Source: an uncultured Campylobacter sp. (GTDB lineage: Bacteria > Campylobacterota > Campylobacteria > Campylobacterales > Campylobacteraceae). Taken from it: a DNA stretch of 42,176 bases. The notes under the pieces are model-generated. The model searched no databases, had not been told where the DNA came from, and worked only from the letters and a program-made list of their open reading frames with translations. The DNA is taken from NCBI RefSeq assembly GCF_963518785.1, contig NZ_CAUQKJ010000012.1, forward strand, positions 1 through 42,176. The letters are read 5' to 3'. A program made the position numbers and the translations under genes. Below, one piece after another: positions 8,527 through 17,324 of this stretch (positions are counted from its first letter, which is position 1; each line of letters begins with the position of its first letter).

Positions 8527-9336
8527 ATGAACAAATATGAATATTTTACCGACGACGATGACGGGCACGACTTCGCAGGGACATCCGATCTAGCGGGCAT
8601 AGAGCTTGCAAAAAGACGAGCTATGGAGGATCTGACGGATGAGGAGCTAGAGGATAGGCTCGCCGCGGATCTTTCCGTAAAACGAAACTACGCGGGCGCA
8701 GCTGACGGCTACGACGATTTTGCTGGCTTAGAATTCGAAAGTTCAGGCTTTATAAATACCCAAAACTACCTAAATTCCGAAAGCGGCGGAACAAAATTTA
8801 ATAAAAACAGTAAAGCAAAATTTAAAGGACGCGGCGACGCAAATCTTTCAGCCGCTCGCGGCAGCGATAATTCCAGCGGAGCGAGCTACGGCGATTTCGC
8901 AGGTGCCAATTTTACCGGCAAGGTGGATTACGCGGCGTTTGCAGATGCAAGCTTTACAGGCACGCAAAATCAAAATTACGCGGATCTGGGCGCGCATGAT
9001 TATGCAAGCCTTGCTGCAGGGCGCGGCTACGGCAGTTTTGCTGGCGCGCAAGACGAGCTGCTACGCAACTACGACGCCGAGAAAAAAAAGGAGAAAAATC
9101 TCACGCTTTATCAGCTTTTAGTCGTTTATCTGCTGATCGGATTTGCATTTTTACTGACGGTGCCGGCGATTTACATCCGCAACGAAATTTATTACATCAG
9201 CCGCGACATCGCTGCGCTTCGCACCAAACACGAGGTTTTGCTTGAGGAAAATCGCGCGCTTAACAACGATATCGAATATCTGCGTTACAAAAATGAAATT
9301 TTAGATCCGCAAAGCATGCAAGAAAATGGGCGCTGA
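8527..9336 (+). CDS. FtsL-like membrane protein with a long repetitive N-terminal extension
   Basis: The 269-residue protein has a C-terminal part that looks like FtsL: a single membrane span at about 195-215 (LYQLLVVYLLIGFAFLLTVP) followed by a coiled coil at about 218-260 with leucines in heptad spacing. FtsL is a bitopic divisome protein and usually follows rsmH, as here, so the role is inferred from position and topology. The first 190 residues are unusual: acidic and low in complexity, with degenerate repeats of the form Y-x-D/S-F-A-G (YDDFAGLEF at 62-70, YGDFAGANF at 121-129, YAAFADASF at 135-143, YGSFAGA at 168-174). Typical FtsL has about 100 residues in total. The stop overlaps the start of rmuC by 11 bases. 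Confidence 0.7.
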   Translation: MNKYEYFTDDDDGHDFAGTSDLAGIELAKRRAMEDLTDEELEDRLAADLSVKRNYAGAADGYDDFAGLEFESSGFINTQNYLNSESGGTKFNKNSKAKFKGRGDANLSAARGSDNSSGASYGDFAGANFTGKVDYAAFADASFTGTQNQNYADLGAHDYASLAAGRGYGSFAGAQDELLRNYDAEKKKEKNLTLYQLLVVYLLIGFAFLLTVPAIYIRNEIYYISRDIAALRTKHEVLLEENRALNNDIEYLRYKNEILDPQSMQENGR

Positions 9337-10396
9337 TGGGATTTTGCTCGCGGCGTTTGCGTTTTTTGCTGCGCTAGTGCTTGCCCTGCTGATCGCACTC
9401 GTGCTGCAAAACCGCCGCATAAGCGATGCAAACTCCGCGCTTAGCGAGCTTTTAAGCGAAAGGCTCACAGCTCAAAGTGCAAAAGCGAGCGCCGAGCTTT
9501 TTAAGCTAAATCAAAGCCTAAACGACGGCTTTAACGATAAGCTCTATTATCTTAATAGGTCCCTGGGCGAGGGTTTGCAGCGCCAAAACAGCGCGCTTAG
9601 CGAGAATTTAAGCTCGCTGGATCGTGGCTTTAAGGACATAGCGGAAAATCTAGCGCGAATGAGCGAGCAAAATAAAACTTCACTTCAGGTGCGTGACGAA
9701 ATCGCAAGGCTAAACTCGATTTTAGGCAACGTCAAGCTGCGTGGCAACTTCGGCGAATACCGATTAGAGAGAATTTTATCGATGATTTATGGGCAAAACG
9801 CCGCGTTTTACGAGCTGCAAAAGCATCTACCAAACGGCAGGATCGCGGACTGCGCGCTACATATCGCAAAAGAAAAAATTCTTTGCATCGACTCAAAATT
9901 TCCACTTCAAAGCTATGAAAAGATCATCGCCGCCTCCGCCTCAAACGACGCCGCAGCGCTTGCTAGTGCGGATAAACAGCTAGCCGCAGATATGAAAAAG
10001 CACGCCGCAGATATCGCAGAGAAATACATCATACCGCCTCTTAGCACGGAGTTTGCGGTGCTATTCGTGCCCAGCGAAGCAGTTTTTGTATATGTCTGCG
10101 AGAGGCTGCCGCAGGTGCTTGAGTACTGCGCGCAAATCGGCATTTTTGCGGCATCGCCCACGACGCTGCTGGCGCTTTTAAGTACGATCCGCACCTTCGT
10201 AAAAGACGAGGCGCTAGCGCAAAATATAAAATCGGTAAAAGATGAAATTTACGCGCTAAAATCGGACTTTGAGGCACATGCTAAGTATGCGACGTCGCTT
10301 CAAACATACGCAGATAAGCTCGCTGCGCAAGCGGAGCTTTTAAGCAAAAATGCAAAATCTCTAAAAGCCCGCTTTGAGCGTTTTAGCGAGCTGTAA
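9326..10396 (+). CDS. rmuC: RmuC-family DNA recombination protein
   Basis: RmuC proteins are membrane-anchored, coiled-coil proteins with a nuclease-like core that limit rearrangements at repeated DNA. This 356-residue protein has an N-terminal membrane span (about residues 7-28), a coiled coil to about residue 130, then the conserved core with KLRGNFGE (137-144), CIDSKFPL (187-194), the segment STEFAVLFVPSEAVF and LLALLSTIR. The ATG lies in ATGGGCGCTGA, overlapping the end of the FtsL-like gene, so the two are translationally coupled. Confidence 0.93.
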   Translation: MGADGILLAAFAFFAALVLALLIALVLQNRRISDANSALSELLSERLTAQSAKASAELFKLNQSLNDGFNDKLYYLNRSLGEGLQRQNSALSENLSSLDRGFKDIAENLARMSEQNKTSLQVRDEIARLNSILGNVKLRGNFGEYRLERILSMIYGQNAAFYELQKHLPNGRIADCALHIAKEKILCIDSKFPLQSYEKIIAASASNDAAALASADKQLAADMKKHAADIAEKYIIPPLSTEFAVLFVPSEAVFVYVCERLPQVLEYCAQIGIFAASPTTLLALLSTIRTFVKDEALAQNIKSVKDEIYALKSDFEAHAKYATSLQTYADKLAAQAELLSKNAKSLKARFERFSEL

Positions 10397-12281
10397 TGAG
10401 GCAAACCGTAGCACAATGCGGCACTTCGGGCGGCCTTAGCACGCCGTAACGCGGCGGAATTTCGCAGGTGGGCGAGCGGCATTCAATTAAATTTGCACCT
10501 CGCCTATTTTGCAGATAAAATTTCCATTTGAGGCAGATAGACAGAATTTAAAACTCAGCTTAATGGATTTGTTACGCGAGCAAGCAGAATTCGAAGGCTG
10601 TCTGACGCGCATAAAATTTGATCGGCTAAATTTTATGGACGCGCGAGCTAATTCAATCCGCTCAAGTATTAAACGCACGCCCTCATCACGATGTGGCAAG
10701 ATCAATCGATACGCTTTTCGCCCAAGAAATTCAGCGCTGCTATACCGAAACAAAATTTGACGCCGCATTATTGCATGCGTAAATTTGCGGTTGCAGGCAA
10801 AATTCTACATTTCAGAGGCAGAATTCATGATTCATGAGCTAAATTTCGTATTTTGGCGAAACTCTAAAAAGCGGCTTACGGGTACTATGAATTTCAAATA
10901 GCAGCGCTGCGAGCAGGATTAGCCGTTTAGCGCTGAGAAATTTATGGGCGTTGCGTGGATATAATTTCATATTTTGACAAAATTTAAAAAACTATCTGCA
11001 AGCGCGCAAAATTAATCTGCAATCCCGAAAGTTCATAAATTTGTATTTTACGGCGACACAAAACCTCGTGCATTAAAGCGTAGCCAAGATAAACATCACG
11101 CTAATACGCGGTGGTTGCTTTGGACGGTTGGTGCGAGCGTAAAGCAAAAATATCACGGTTACTTGCAAGCTTAAACCCTTGCTCCGCATAAGCAAGCCAA
11201 ATAAAATTCTACGCCGAATATTTTTTGTCGCCGTTCGTAAAATTTCAGCGCAATTTAGCTCGCGAAATTTTACCAGCCACAGCAAGCGGCGTAAATTTTA
11301 AAATTTAACTCGCGAAATTTTAAAGCCACGGTATTTTGAGCGGCTAGATTATCGGCAAAGGCGCCTTAGGTTCTGCATCTCATAAAGCTTTGCTTTTGCA
11401 TTGCAGGCTTGCACGGCTTTCTAAAATTATCGCCAGGCAGCTTATTTTGTGTATTCGGTGTTTATTCAGAGTAAAATTTCAAAAACGAACGTGAATCTCA
11501 AAATATACGCCGTATTTAAAAAAATGGAAAGATTAGACGCGCAATCTTACGCGGCGACAAGATGAAATTTTAAGTTCGACGCGACGCTAAAACACACAAA
11601 ATTCTCCTGCGAAATCATAAAATTCTAAAATTTCTCGGCAAAAATCAGAGCCATAGCACTGTAAATTCGCCAAATACCTTCGCGCTAAAAATTCCAAAGC
11701 TCACCTTTGCAATCCAAAATAACCGCATGGCTAAATTCTGCGCGCAAATCGAAATTACCGAGTGCCTAAAAGCCGCATGCGCAAGCGAAAAAAAATCGCA
11801 CTGCGCCTTAAAGCTACCCTAACGATCTCGTTTTACCGCCCTTATACGCCGCGAAAATCGCGCAGCAGGTCAAAACTGAGCAATAGAATTTTAAAGGCTT
11901 GATTTTACGATCGATTTAAGCACCTAGACGCTAATCAAAATCTGCGCGGCGGAATTTTTGGTGCGACTTCGCGACTTCAAGGCTTCGCGCCGATTCGACT
12001 AATAAATTGCGCGTTCCTTAGCCAATGCGCGAGTATGTGGCACCATTATATGATTACGGCAAATTTAGCGCGCTAAGCTAAATGCAGGCATGAATAGGCA
12101 CCACGCTATGCTTCATACCACGACTTCGTATCGCTAGAGCCAAGCGTACGCAATAAATTTTAGACGCTTTTTGCTTCGCGTAAAATTTTCAATATTTTTT
12201 AGAGATTTTATAAAATTTTAAGTGCTTTGTGCTGCTGCGCCGCAGTCATGTTTATACTAAATAACGCTCAGTCTGCGCCGC
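10397..12281. other. 1.9-kb gene desert
   Basis: Nothing here has convincing coding character on either strand. The open frames are short, lack ribosome-binding sites and mirror each other across strands. The sequence is a patchwork of short AAATTT, AAAATTT and GCGAAATTT words, with some GC-rich palindromic bits near 10400-10470. It may be decayed accessory DNA. No RNA gene could be recognised. Confidence 0.6.
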
Positions 12282-12560
12282 CTATTTATCAGTTGCGCAA
12301 TTTTCGTTGTAGTAGGCGATGGTGCGCTCGTACTCGTCGTAAGCCTGTATATAATCGTTTGCAACGCTTGGGTTTGCGTATCGATCCTCGACCGCTAAAA
12401 GCTCCGCTTCGAGCTCTTTGTAGCGCTCATAAACCTCCGCACAGGCGCGATCGTGGGCGTCGCCTTGCAAGATTATAGATTTATCAGCGCCCGCATTCGC
12501 GCAGCCTCCGAGCCCTAAAACGACGGCGCAAAGCGTACTGCATAAAATTAAGCTTTTCAA
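12282..12560 (-). CDS. Small predicted lipoprotein
   Basis: This 92-residue protein has a signal peptide ending in a lipobox (VVLGLGGC, cysteine at residue 20), so the mature part of about 73 residues should be lipid-anchored in the envelope. The mature part is acidic, partly helical, and holds two further cysteines (about residues 40 and 88: DRACAEVYERYKELEAEL and NENCATDK) that could form a disulphide. Start: TTG at 12560 with AAGGAA about eight bases upstream. I do not recognise the family. The gene lies 40 bases after rnpB on the same strand. Confidence 0.75.
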   Translation of the reverse strand: MKSLILCSTLCAVVLGLGGCANAGADKSIILQGDAHDRACAEVYERYKELEAELLAVEDRYANPSVANDYIQAYDEYERTIAYYNENCATDK

Positions 12561-12601
12561 AATTTTTTCCTTGTTTCAAGTAAATAAATTCGGTGTAAAA
12601 A

Positions 12602-12915
12602 TAGGTGTGGCTATAAGCCGAGTTCCGTTACAGCGGTCATTTATCTAGACCGATTTTTGCAAATCGGTTCGAGCGAACGGTTCGAATATAAGACGAAACC
12701 ACCCGTTCTTGCTGCAGGTTGGGTTTGCATTGCCACTCGTGTCTCCACGCGCGCGGTGGGCTCTTACCCCGCCCTTTCACCCTTACCGCTTGCGCGGCGG
12801 TTTGCTTTCTGTTGTACTTTCCCTAGGGTTGCCCCCGGCGTCCGTTAGACGCAACCTTGTCTTATCGCAGCTCGGACTTTCCTCTCCTTGCGGAGCGACC
12901 GCACGCCACACCCGA
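12602..12915 (-). ncRNA. rnpB: RNase P RNA (class A)
   Basis: The minus strand shows the universal RNase P RNA landmarks. Near the 5' end is GAGGAAAGTCCG (about 12885), and near the 3' end are GATAAATGACCGC and GTAACGGAACTCGGCTTATAG (about 12608-12645). The first bases GGTGTGGC pair with the last bases GCCACACC to form helix P1, which sets the ends. RNase P removes 5' leaders from tRNA precursors. A TATAAT (complement of 12921-12926) lies about six bases before the expected start. Confidence 0.95.
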
Positions 12916-12920
12916 GCGCA

Positions 12921-12926
12921 ATTATA
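12921..12926 (-). promoter_or_regulatory. Promoter -10 box for rnpB
   Basis: The minus strand reads GCTATAAT immediately before the RNase P RNA, a full match to the TATAAT consensus, six to eight bases upstream of the P1 strand. No good -35 box is visible; an A-rich tract lies in its place, as is common in Campylobacter sigma-70 promoters. Confidence 0.65.
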
Positions 12927-12995
12927 GCTTTTTTGGCTTAAATTTCAGGACTCGTGGAATTTAAGGGGTGGAATTTTTGGCGTGAGCAAGTATAA

Positions 12996-13295
12996 ACTCC
13001 CGCCCCTGCACCATTGCCGCCGGAGGATGATGACGATAAAGAAGCTAATAAATTAAATCACATCTTTAACAAAAAAGAGCATAAATTAGATGATTTTTTA
13101 AATAAATTTAAAAATAATCAATAACAAGCTTATAATGCTATAATTAAAGAACTTGGAAGAGATATGGCAAATGGTAAGTTGCTAAATAATTTTACTAATG
13201 GCTATAAAGTTAATATTAAAGGCTATGAAATTACTGTACGTGGAGTTATAAAAAATGGAAAACCAAAAATCGGAACGATGTTTATCCCTCGATAA
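12996..13295 (+). pseudogene. Broken C-terminal toxin domain of a CdiA/haemagglutinin-type polymorphic toxin
   Basis: One frame from 12996 reads a proline/aspartate linker (PAPLPPEDDDDKE), then NHIFNKKEHKLDDFLNKF, an in-frame TAA at 13122-13124, then QAYNAIIKELGRDMANGKLL and VNIKGYEITVRGVIKNGK, ending IGTMFIPR with TAA at 13293-13295. This is the pattern of a toxin C-terminus (EndoU/tRNase-like CdiA-CT group) as found in contact-dependent inhibition proteins. There is no start codon or N-terminal carrier, and the stop interrupts the domain. It is a remnant that cannot make the full toxin. The composition is more AT-rich than the flanking genes, consistent with acquisition. Confidence 0.7.
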
Positions 13296-13620
13296 TTTTA
13301 CAGATATTGCAAATATCGAGGCTGAAATCGTTAAACTAATAAGTGATGATTTAGGCGATTATGCGTTTTATAAGCAGTTTGAAAATTCAGAAATTACAAA
13401 AAGAGAGGTTTCGACAGCCGGATATTATTGCCATTTCAAGTGTAAAAAAATATTAGAAAAAAGTAAAAACAACGGTTTTGTCGGCAATGTAAATTTAACG
13501 CTTTCTGATGAAAACATTGGAGGAGCAATGGTTCTTTTGGAAAATGGAATTTTAAAAATGTTAGAATGCTACTTTTGGGAAGAAAATAATTTTTTTGAAA
13601 ATATTGTAAACGGACAATAG
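13255..13620 (+). CDS. Probable immunity protein for the adjacent broken toxin
   Basis: This 121-residue, AT-rich ORF overlaps the last 41 bases of the toxin remnant in another frame and follows it in the usual toxin-immunity order. The protein is acidic and soluble, with segments such as YKQFENSEITKREVSTAGYY and GGAMVLLENGILKMLECYFW that resemble small cytosolic immunity proteins; I cannot name the family. Just after the stop, another frame (13620-13697) reads IKDLSDFKLNNILLVID, which may be the original C-terminus after a frameshift. Retaining an immunity gene after loss of the toxin is common and may protect against neighbours carrying the active toxin. Confidence 0.6.
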   Translation: MENQKSERCLSLDNFTDIANIEAEIVKLISDDLGDYAFYKQFENSEITKREVSTAGYYCHFKCKKILEKSKNNGFVGNVNLTLSDENIGGAMVLLENGILKMLECYFWEENNFFENIVNGQ

Positions 13621-13975
13621 TAATAAAAGACTTAAGCGATTTTAAGCTTAATAATATTTTGCTGGTTATTGACGAAAATAAATTTGGACAACTATAAAAA
13701 GGTGAAATTTAGCAAATTTTACCTACGGCCGAGCAGAATAAAATTTTAAATTCTATGGCTTAGACAAAACGGCGCGCTTGCTGCGATGAAATTTCATAAA
13801 ATTTCATCGCCGCGCAAATTTAAATCCACGCAGTCGGTTTTGATATTTCGCAAAATTCCGTGCGGCGCAACGCAGTTTGACATGGGACGCGGCGACGTAG
13901 CACAAGTGCGGCGTGAACCCTACTCTACGGCGCGGTTTGACATAGCATGAGCCCTGCTCCGCGACGCGATGCGGC
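13621..13975. other. Gene-free stretch with a long perfect hairpin
   Basis: The first 77 bases keep a short frame that may be the displaced end of the immunity gene. The rest, between convergent genes, holds the perfect hairpin at 13783-13810 and GC-rich half-repeats (AGTTTGACATGGGACGCGG near 13875 and GGTTTGACATAGCATGAG near 13933). No other gene is evident. Confidence 0.5.
13783..13810. repeat. Perfect 12-bp inverted repeat
   Basis: GCGATGAAATTT at 13783-13794 is followed by four bases and then its exact complement AAATTTCATCGC at 13799-13810. There is no T run on either side, so it is not a typical terminator, though it sits between convergent transcripts. The core AAATTT matches the palindromic words found across the intergenic DNA of the window. 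Confidence 0.85.
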
Positions 13976-15088
13976 TCAATCCTCGTCCGTAGCGGTACCC
14001 TCGAATATATCTCGGTGCAAAATTTCTTCCAAAACGACCGTCGCGTAAGAGCCTTTCGGCAGATAAAAACTGAAGCTAAAATGCGCATTTTGCGCATCAT
14101 AGGCGTGCTGCACGCGCTCCATAAAGCTCCATGCAAACCTGCGCGAGCCATTCATCTGCGCCTCAAACTCGCGAGCAGGCGCGAAAATTTCATCTTCAAA
14201 TCTGCCGCCAAGCCCGCTAGCTCGCAACTTCGCTCGCCCGACGATTAGACCTGCGCTCGTGATTTCTCGCTTCGCGAACCGCTCGCACTCAGCGCCAAGA
14301 TCGTCGCAGCTAAAAAACGCGCCACGGGGAAAGTGTCCTAAAATCTCGCCCCTTAAAAGCTTAAAAAACTGCGGCTGAGCCGCGATCTCGCGCGCCTCCT
14401 CATTGCTTAGTCCGTAAATTTTAGCAAACTCTCCAAGGCTAAATTCCGCCGCAAATTTTGAAATTTCGACCCGCTTGCTAAGCCAGCGGTTGAAAAGCTC
14501 GCTCTGATAGGCGCTGATTAGAAAGTCGCGCATTTTGGGGTTTTTAAGCCGCCTCTGTCCGCGCAGCACCTCCTCGCCCTGCGCCGCGTTGTCGCCGAAC
14601 TTGCCGAAACGCTGATAGCCGAAGTAGTTCGCAAAGCCCTCGCGCCCTAGCGTATCTAGCGCGGCTGCGAGCTTGACGGCGTCGGGCGGCAGGACTTTTT
14701 TTAGGCGGATGAAAAAGTCGTTGCCCTTTAGATGCCCGATTTTAAGCTTGTTTTTGTGCCTTTGCACGCTTAAAATTTTAAGGCTCTCGTGCGGAAATCC
14801 GCCCAGCGCAGGCTCAAATTTAGCGGGCATGCTAACGTGCTGCGTCGTAAGGCCCTGTTTATCTTTAAGCCCCGCATAGCCGAACTCGCGCATCTTAGCG
14901 CCCGTGCGTTCGCTTAAAATCCGCAGCGCCTCGTGCGTGCTGATGCCTTTTTTTTGCAGCAGCAAAATGCAGTGCTCGCCCTCACCACTAGGCTCGTAAA
15001 GCGGCACTTCGCGCACGACGAAATCGCTTGAGTTTTTACTAAAATGCGCATTTATCGGCGCGTGATTTAGGGTGTATAAATTTTTCAT
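13976..15088 (-). CDS. truD: tRNA pseudouridine(13) synthase TruD
   Basis: TruD converts uridine 13 of certain tRNAs to pseudouridine. From the ATG at 15088 the protein has 370 residues. The catalytic segment AGLKDKQGLTTQH (Asp near residue 76) is the family signature. NYFGYQRFGKFGDN (near 160-175) and the end segment LPKGSYATVVLEEIL also fit the family. The frame stays open up to 15178, but the extra 30 residues have no family match, while the ATG at 15088 has AAAGG seven bases upstream, so I prefer the shorter form. It is divergent from the next gene. Confidence 0.96.
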   Translation of the reverse strand: MKNLYTLNHAPINAHFSKNSSDFVVREVPLYEPSGEGEHCILLLQKKGISTHEALRILSERTGAKMREFGYAGLKDKQGLTTQHVSMPAKFEPALGGFPHESLKILSVQRHKNKLKIGHLKGNDFFIRLKKVLPPDAVKLAAALDTLGREGFANYFGYQRFGKFGDNAAQGEEVLRGQRRLKNPKMRDFLISAYQSELFNRWLSKRVEISKFAAEFSLGEFAKIYGLSNEEAREIAAQPQFFKLLRGEILGHFPRGAFFSCDDLGAECERFAKREITSAGLIVGRAKLRASGLGGRFEDEIFAPAREFEAQMNGSRRFAWSFMERVQHAYDAQNAHFSFSFYLPKGSYATVVLEEILHRDIFEGTATDED

Positions 15089-15194
15089 AGCCCGCCTTTG
15101 CGTTAATCTAAGGCGCAATTTTATAAAATTGAGCCTAAAAAACTCATTATTAAGGCAAATTCTAGTATCATTCGCCATAAAAAAAGGATGAAAA

Positions 15195-16232
15195 ATGCTT
15201 CAAATCAGGCTCTTTCGCTTCGACCCGCGCTGCGACGTAGCAAGCTACTTCAAGCCCTATGTTTATGAAAGCGCTCCCTTTGCCGATCTTGCGGCACTGC
15301 TTGACGACATCTATGCGCACGATCCCTATTTCAGCGCACAGGGAGTGGAATTTGTAAAAATCGGGGACACGACGGTGAGCGTAAAAGAGCCGCTAGATAC
15401 GCTCATAGCGCACTTTGGAAGCGAGCTAATCATCGCGCCTCTTAGCGAAAAAGAGGCGATTAAAGATCTACGCTGCGAGCCGAGGGCATTTTTGGATAAA
15501 TTTAAAGCCTTTGAGAGCATCGCGGACGCCTCTGATTTCGAGTTTTACAAAAGTCTCGCGCCCTATTTTTACTCGACGAAAATCCCCGCATGCTCGCAGG
15601 AGTTTTTGGGCAACAGCGCCTTTATCTTCGCGCACCGCCTGATGCAGACGCACCCGAGCGAGCGTATGAGGATTTTAGAGATCATCGAGCCGCAGATGGC
15701 GTATTTTACGAAGTGCGACGCCGTGGGGATGGAGTTTGACGACCGCGCGGCATACAGGGCGTTTTGCGATATTTTAAAATTTGAGCCTGCGCGCAGTAAT
15801 AAAATTTTAAGCGCGCAGAGCATGGCGGAATTTGACGCAGCGGGCGCGAAGCACGATTTTAGCGGCTTTAACGTCGCCGTGTGGTACGACGAGGCTGCGG
15901 AGGGGCTCGCTATCAGGTTGGGCGCGCAGATCGTGCACTTTGAATGTGAAGGCGCGCCGCTTGGAGCGCAGATATATGAGCGCGAGCGGGAGTGCGCGCT
16001 GCGACTGGGCGGCGAAATTTTATTTGACGCGTTTGATAGCGGAAGCGATTTTTTGCTCCTAAATTCCAAGCTTGCGCTTGATTTTTTAGACGGCAGAAGC
16101 GATGAAATCCAAAGGCTTTTCGGCAGAGGTCTCGCGGGCTTTTATCTAATTACGACGGATGAGCTCATCGCTCTAGCTCGCGGCGAGAGACCCGACTTTT
16201 CAGCACGCAAACTAAAGCCGACGCTGATTTAA
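15195..16232 (+). CDS. Conserved Campylobacter protein (DUF5644-like)
   Basis: This 345-residue protein begins MLQIRLFRFDPRCDVASYFK and then YVYESAPFADLAALLDDIY. That looks like the N-terminal beta-grasp domain of fumarate reductase iron-sulphur subunits but lacks the cysteine cluster. I recall a Campylobacterota family of this type (DUF5644), with a relative next to truD in C. jejuni (Cj1456c). No catalytic motif or membrane segment is visible. The start has AAGGA seven bases upstream. Function unknown. Confidence 0.75.
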   Translation: MLQIRLFRFDPRCDVASYFKPYVYESAPFADLAALLDDIYAHDPYFSAQGVEFVKIGDTTVSVKEPLDTLIAHFGSELIIAPLSEKEAIKDLRCEPRAFLDKFKAFESIADASDFEFYKSLAPYFYSTKIPACSQEFLGNSAFIFAHRLMQTHPSERMRILEIIEPQMAYFTKCDAVGMEFDDRAAYRAFCDILKFEPARSNKILSAQSMAEFDAAGAKHDFSGFNVAVWYDEAAEGLAIRLGAQIVHFECEGAPLGAQIYERERECALRLGGEILFDAFDSGSDFLLLNSKLALDFLDGRSDEIQRLFGRGLAGFYLITTDELIALARGERPDFSARKLKPTLI

Positions 16233-16364
16233 ATTTGACGCCAAAAATTAATTCTAAATTTCTAAGACATGCCAGTGCCAAAGACATCGAAATTTAAGCA
16301 TGGAATTTTTCCGTCTTGTAGACAATTCGGCACCTAATATTTTTTGGCTATTCCAATGCTAATT

Positions 16365-16823
16365 CTATTTTAGCTTGTTTATTAGCTTTACTTTAAAATT
16401 TGGAGCTTGATCCCATGCGCCATCTAAACCAAATACATCAAGCGCCTCAGCTAAAAGATCTATAATATCTTGTGTTTTTAGTCTGAATGTTCGAATAGGA
16501 TGAAGCTCAAGCAAGTACCAGACAGTATTGTACTTTATAGAATCAATAATCTCCTTTTTTTCATCCAATTCTATATCTAATATTACTTTAATAATACTTC
16601 CTTGGTAATATAAAGTCCAAAGCGTTTTACTTAAATATCCATGATCTACCTCGGGATCTGGGAAAAACCCTGTTTTCATAAGCCAGCAGTCACGCTCCCT
16701 GTCTATAACCCAATACCATTGATCCGGCAAGCCTTTATCGTATGGATTATATTTAAGAAAAATCTTAGTAAGTTTATATTTTTTATCATCCTCTTTTGTG
16801 ATGATCGCATTTTCAAACGCCAC
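16365..16823 (-). CDS. Hypothetical protein, second of two tandem paralogues
   Basis: The 152-residue protein starts with GTG at 16823, preceded by AGGGGA. It shares its layout with the upstream neighbour: MAFENAIITKEDDKKYKL at the start, VIDRERDCWL near residues 39-48, LWTLYYQGSIIKV near 68-80, and a C-terminal IIDLLAEALDVFG. It is soluble, without signal peptide or membrane span. I do not recognise the family. Small tandem paralogues of this kind are often immunity proteins, but no toxin is adjacent. The gap to the neighbour is 15 bases, so they are co-transcribed. Confidence 0.75.
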   Translation of the reverse strand: MAFENAIITKEDDKKYKLTKIFLKYNPYDKGLPDQWYWVIDRERDCWLMKTGFFPDPEVDHGYLSKTLWTLYYQGSIIKVILDIELDEKKEIIDSIKYNTVWYLLELHPIRTFRLKTQDIIDLLAEALDVFGLDGAWDQAPNFKVKLINKLK

Positions 16824-16838
16824 TTTATCCCCTTTTCT

Positions 16839-17324
16839 TTAAATTTTTGATATGAAAGTTACTTGAATATTTTCTTTAGGTACAGAAGTCGTTACGGACA
16901 CTCCCCCCTTAAACTCATTTAAAATTTCTTTTAAAATATCCACAATCTCTTGTTTTGACATATCCCCTATATCGCTTCTTATGGATTCTAGTTCATATAT
17001 TATTCTAAATGGATTATCCGTAATTTTCGTGCTAGTATTTTTGTTATGTATATCTCTTAAATCGATCTCTATATCTTTACCTTTATAATGCAAAAGCCAT
17101 ATATCTTCACCGCTAAATTCCATATCTCTCGGATCCCCGATAGTGATACTGCATACTGAAAAAAGCCAAATACCTCTTTCTCTATCTATGCACCAGTCTC
17201 TTGAATTTAGAATAGCCCATTCCAGCTTAACTTGATGATACTTTTCACATATCTCATTGCTTGGTTTTAGTAAGTCGTATTTCTCGATATCCTCTTTTGA
17301 AATATACTCTGTAATAAACGCCAC
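16839..17324 (-). CDS. Hypothetical protein, first of two tandem paralogues
   Basis: The 161-residue protein starts with GTG at 17324 behind a near-perfect Shine-Dalgarno site (AAGGAGGAG). Shared features with its paralogue are MAFITEYISKEDIEKYDL, CIDRERGIWLF, IWLLHYKGKDIEI and the helix IVDILKEILNEF. It has no signal peptide or membrane span. Function unknown. The AT-rich coding sequence and family duplication suggest accessory origin. Confidence 0.75.
   Translation of the reverse strand: MAFITEYISKEDIEKYDLLKPSNEICEKYHQVKLEWAILNSRDWCIDRERGIWLFSVCSITIGDPRDMEFSGEDIWLLHYKGKDIEIDLRDIHNKNTSTKITDNPFRIIYELESIRSDIGDMSKQEIVDILKEILNEFKGGVSVTTSVPKENIQVTFISKI

Noticed and set aside
10487..10768. Overlapping frames of 83-93 codons on both strands
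   Set aside because: The two mirror each other, lack ribosome-binding sites and show no protein family character.
11073..11285. 70-codon frame on the minus strand
   Set aside because: Odd composition, no Shine-Dalgarno site, and it lies in the repeat-rich desert.
12657..12927. Open frames on the plus strand at the RNase P RNA
   Set aside because: They run antisense through rnpB, whose conserved RNA landmarks explain the sequence.
15089..15178. 30-residue N-terminal extension of TruD
   Set aside because: It does not match the family start, while the ATG at 15088 has a good ribosome-binding site.
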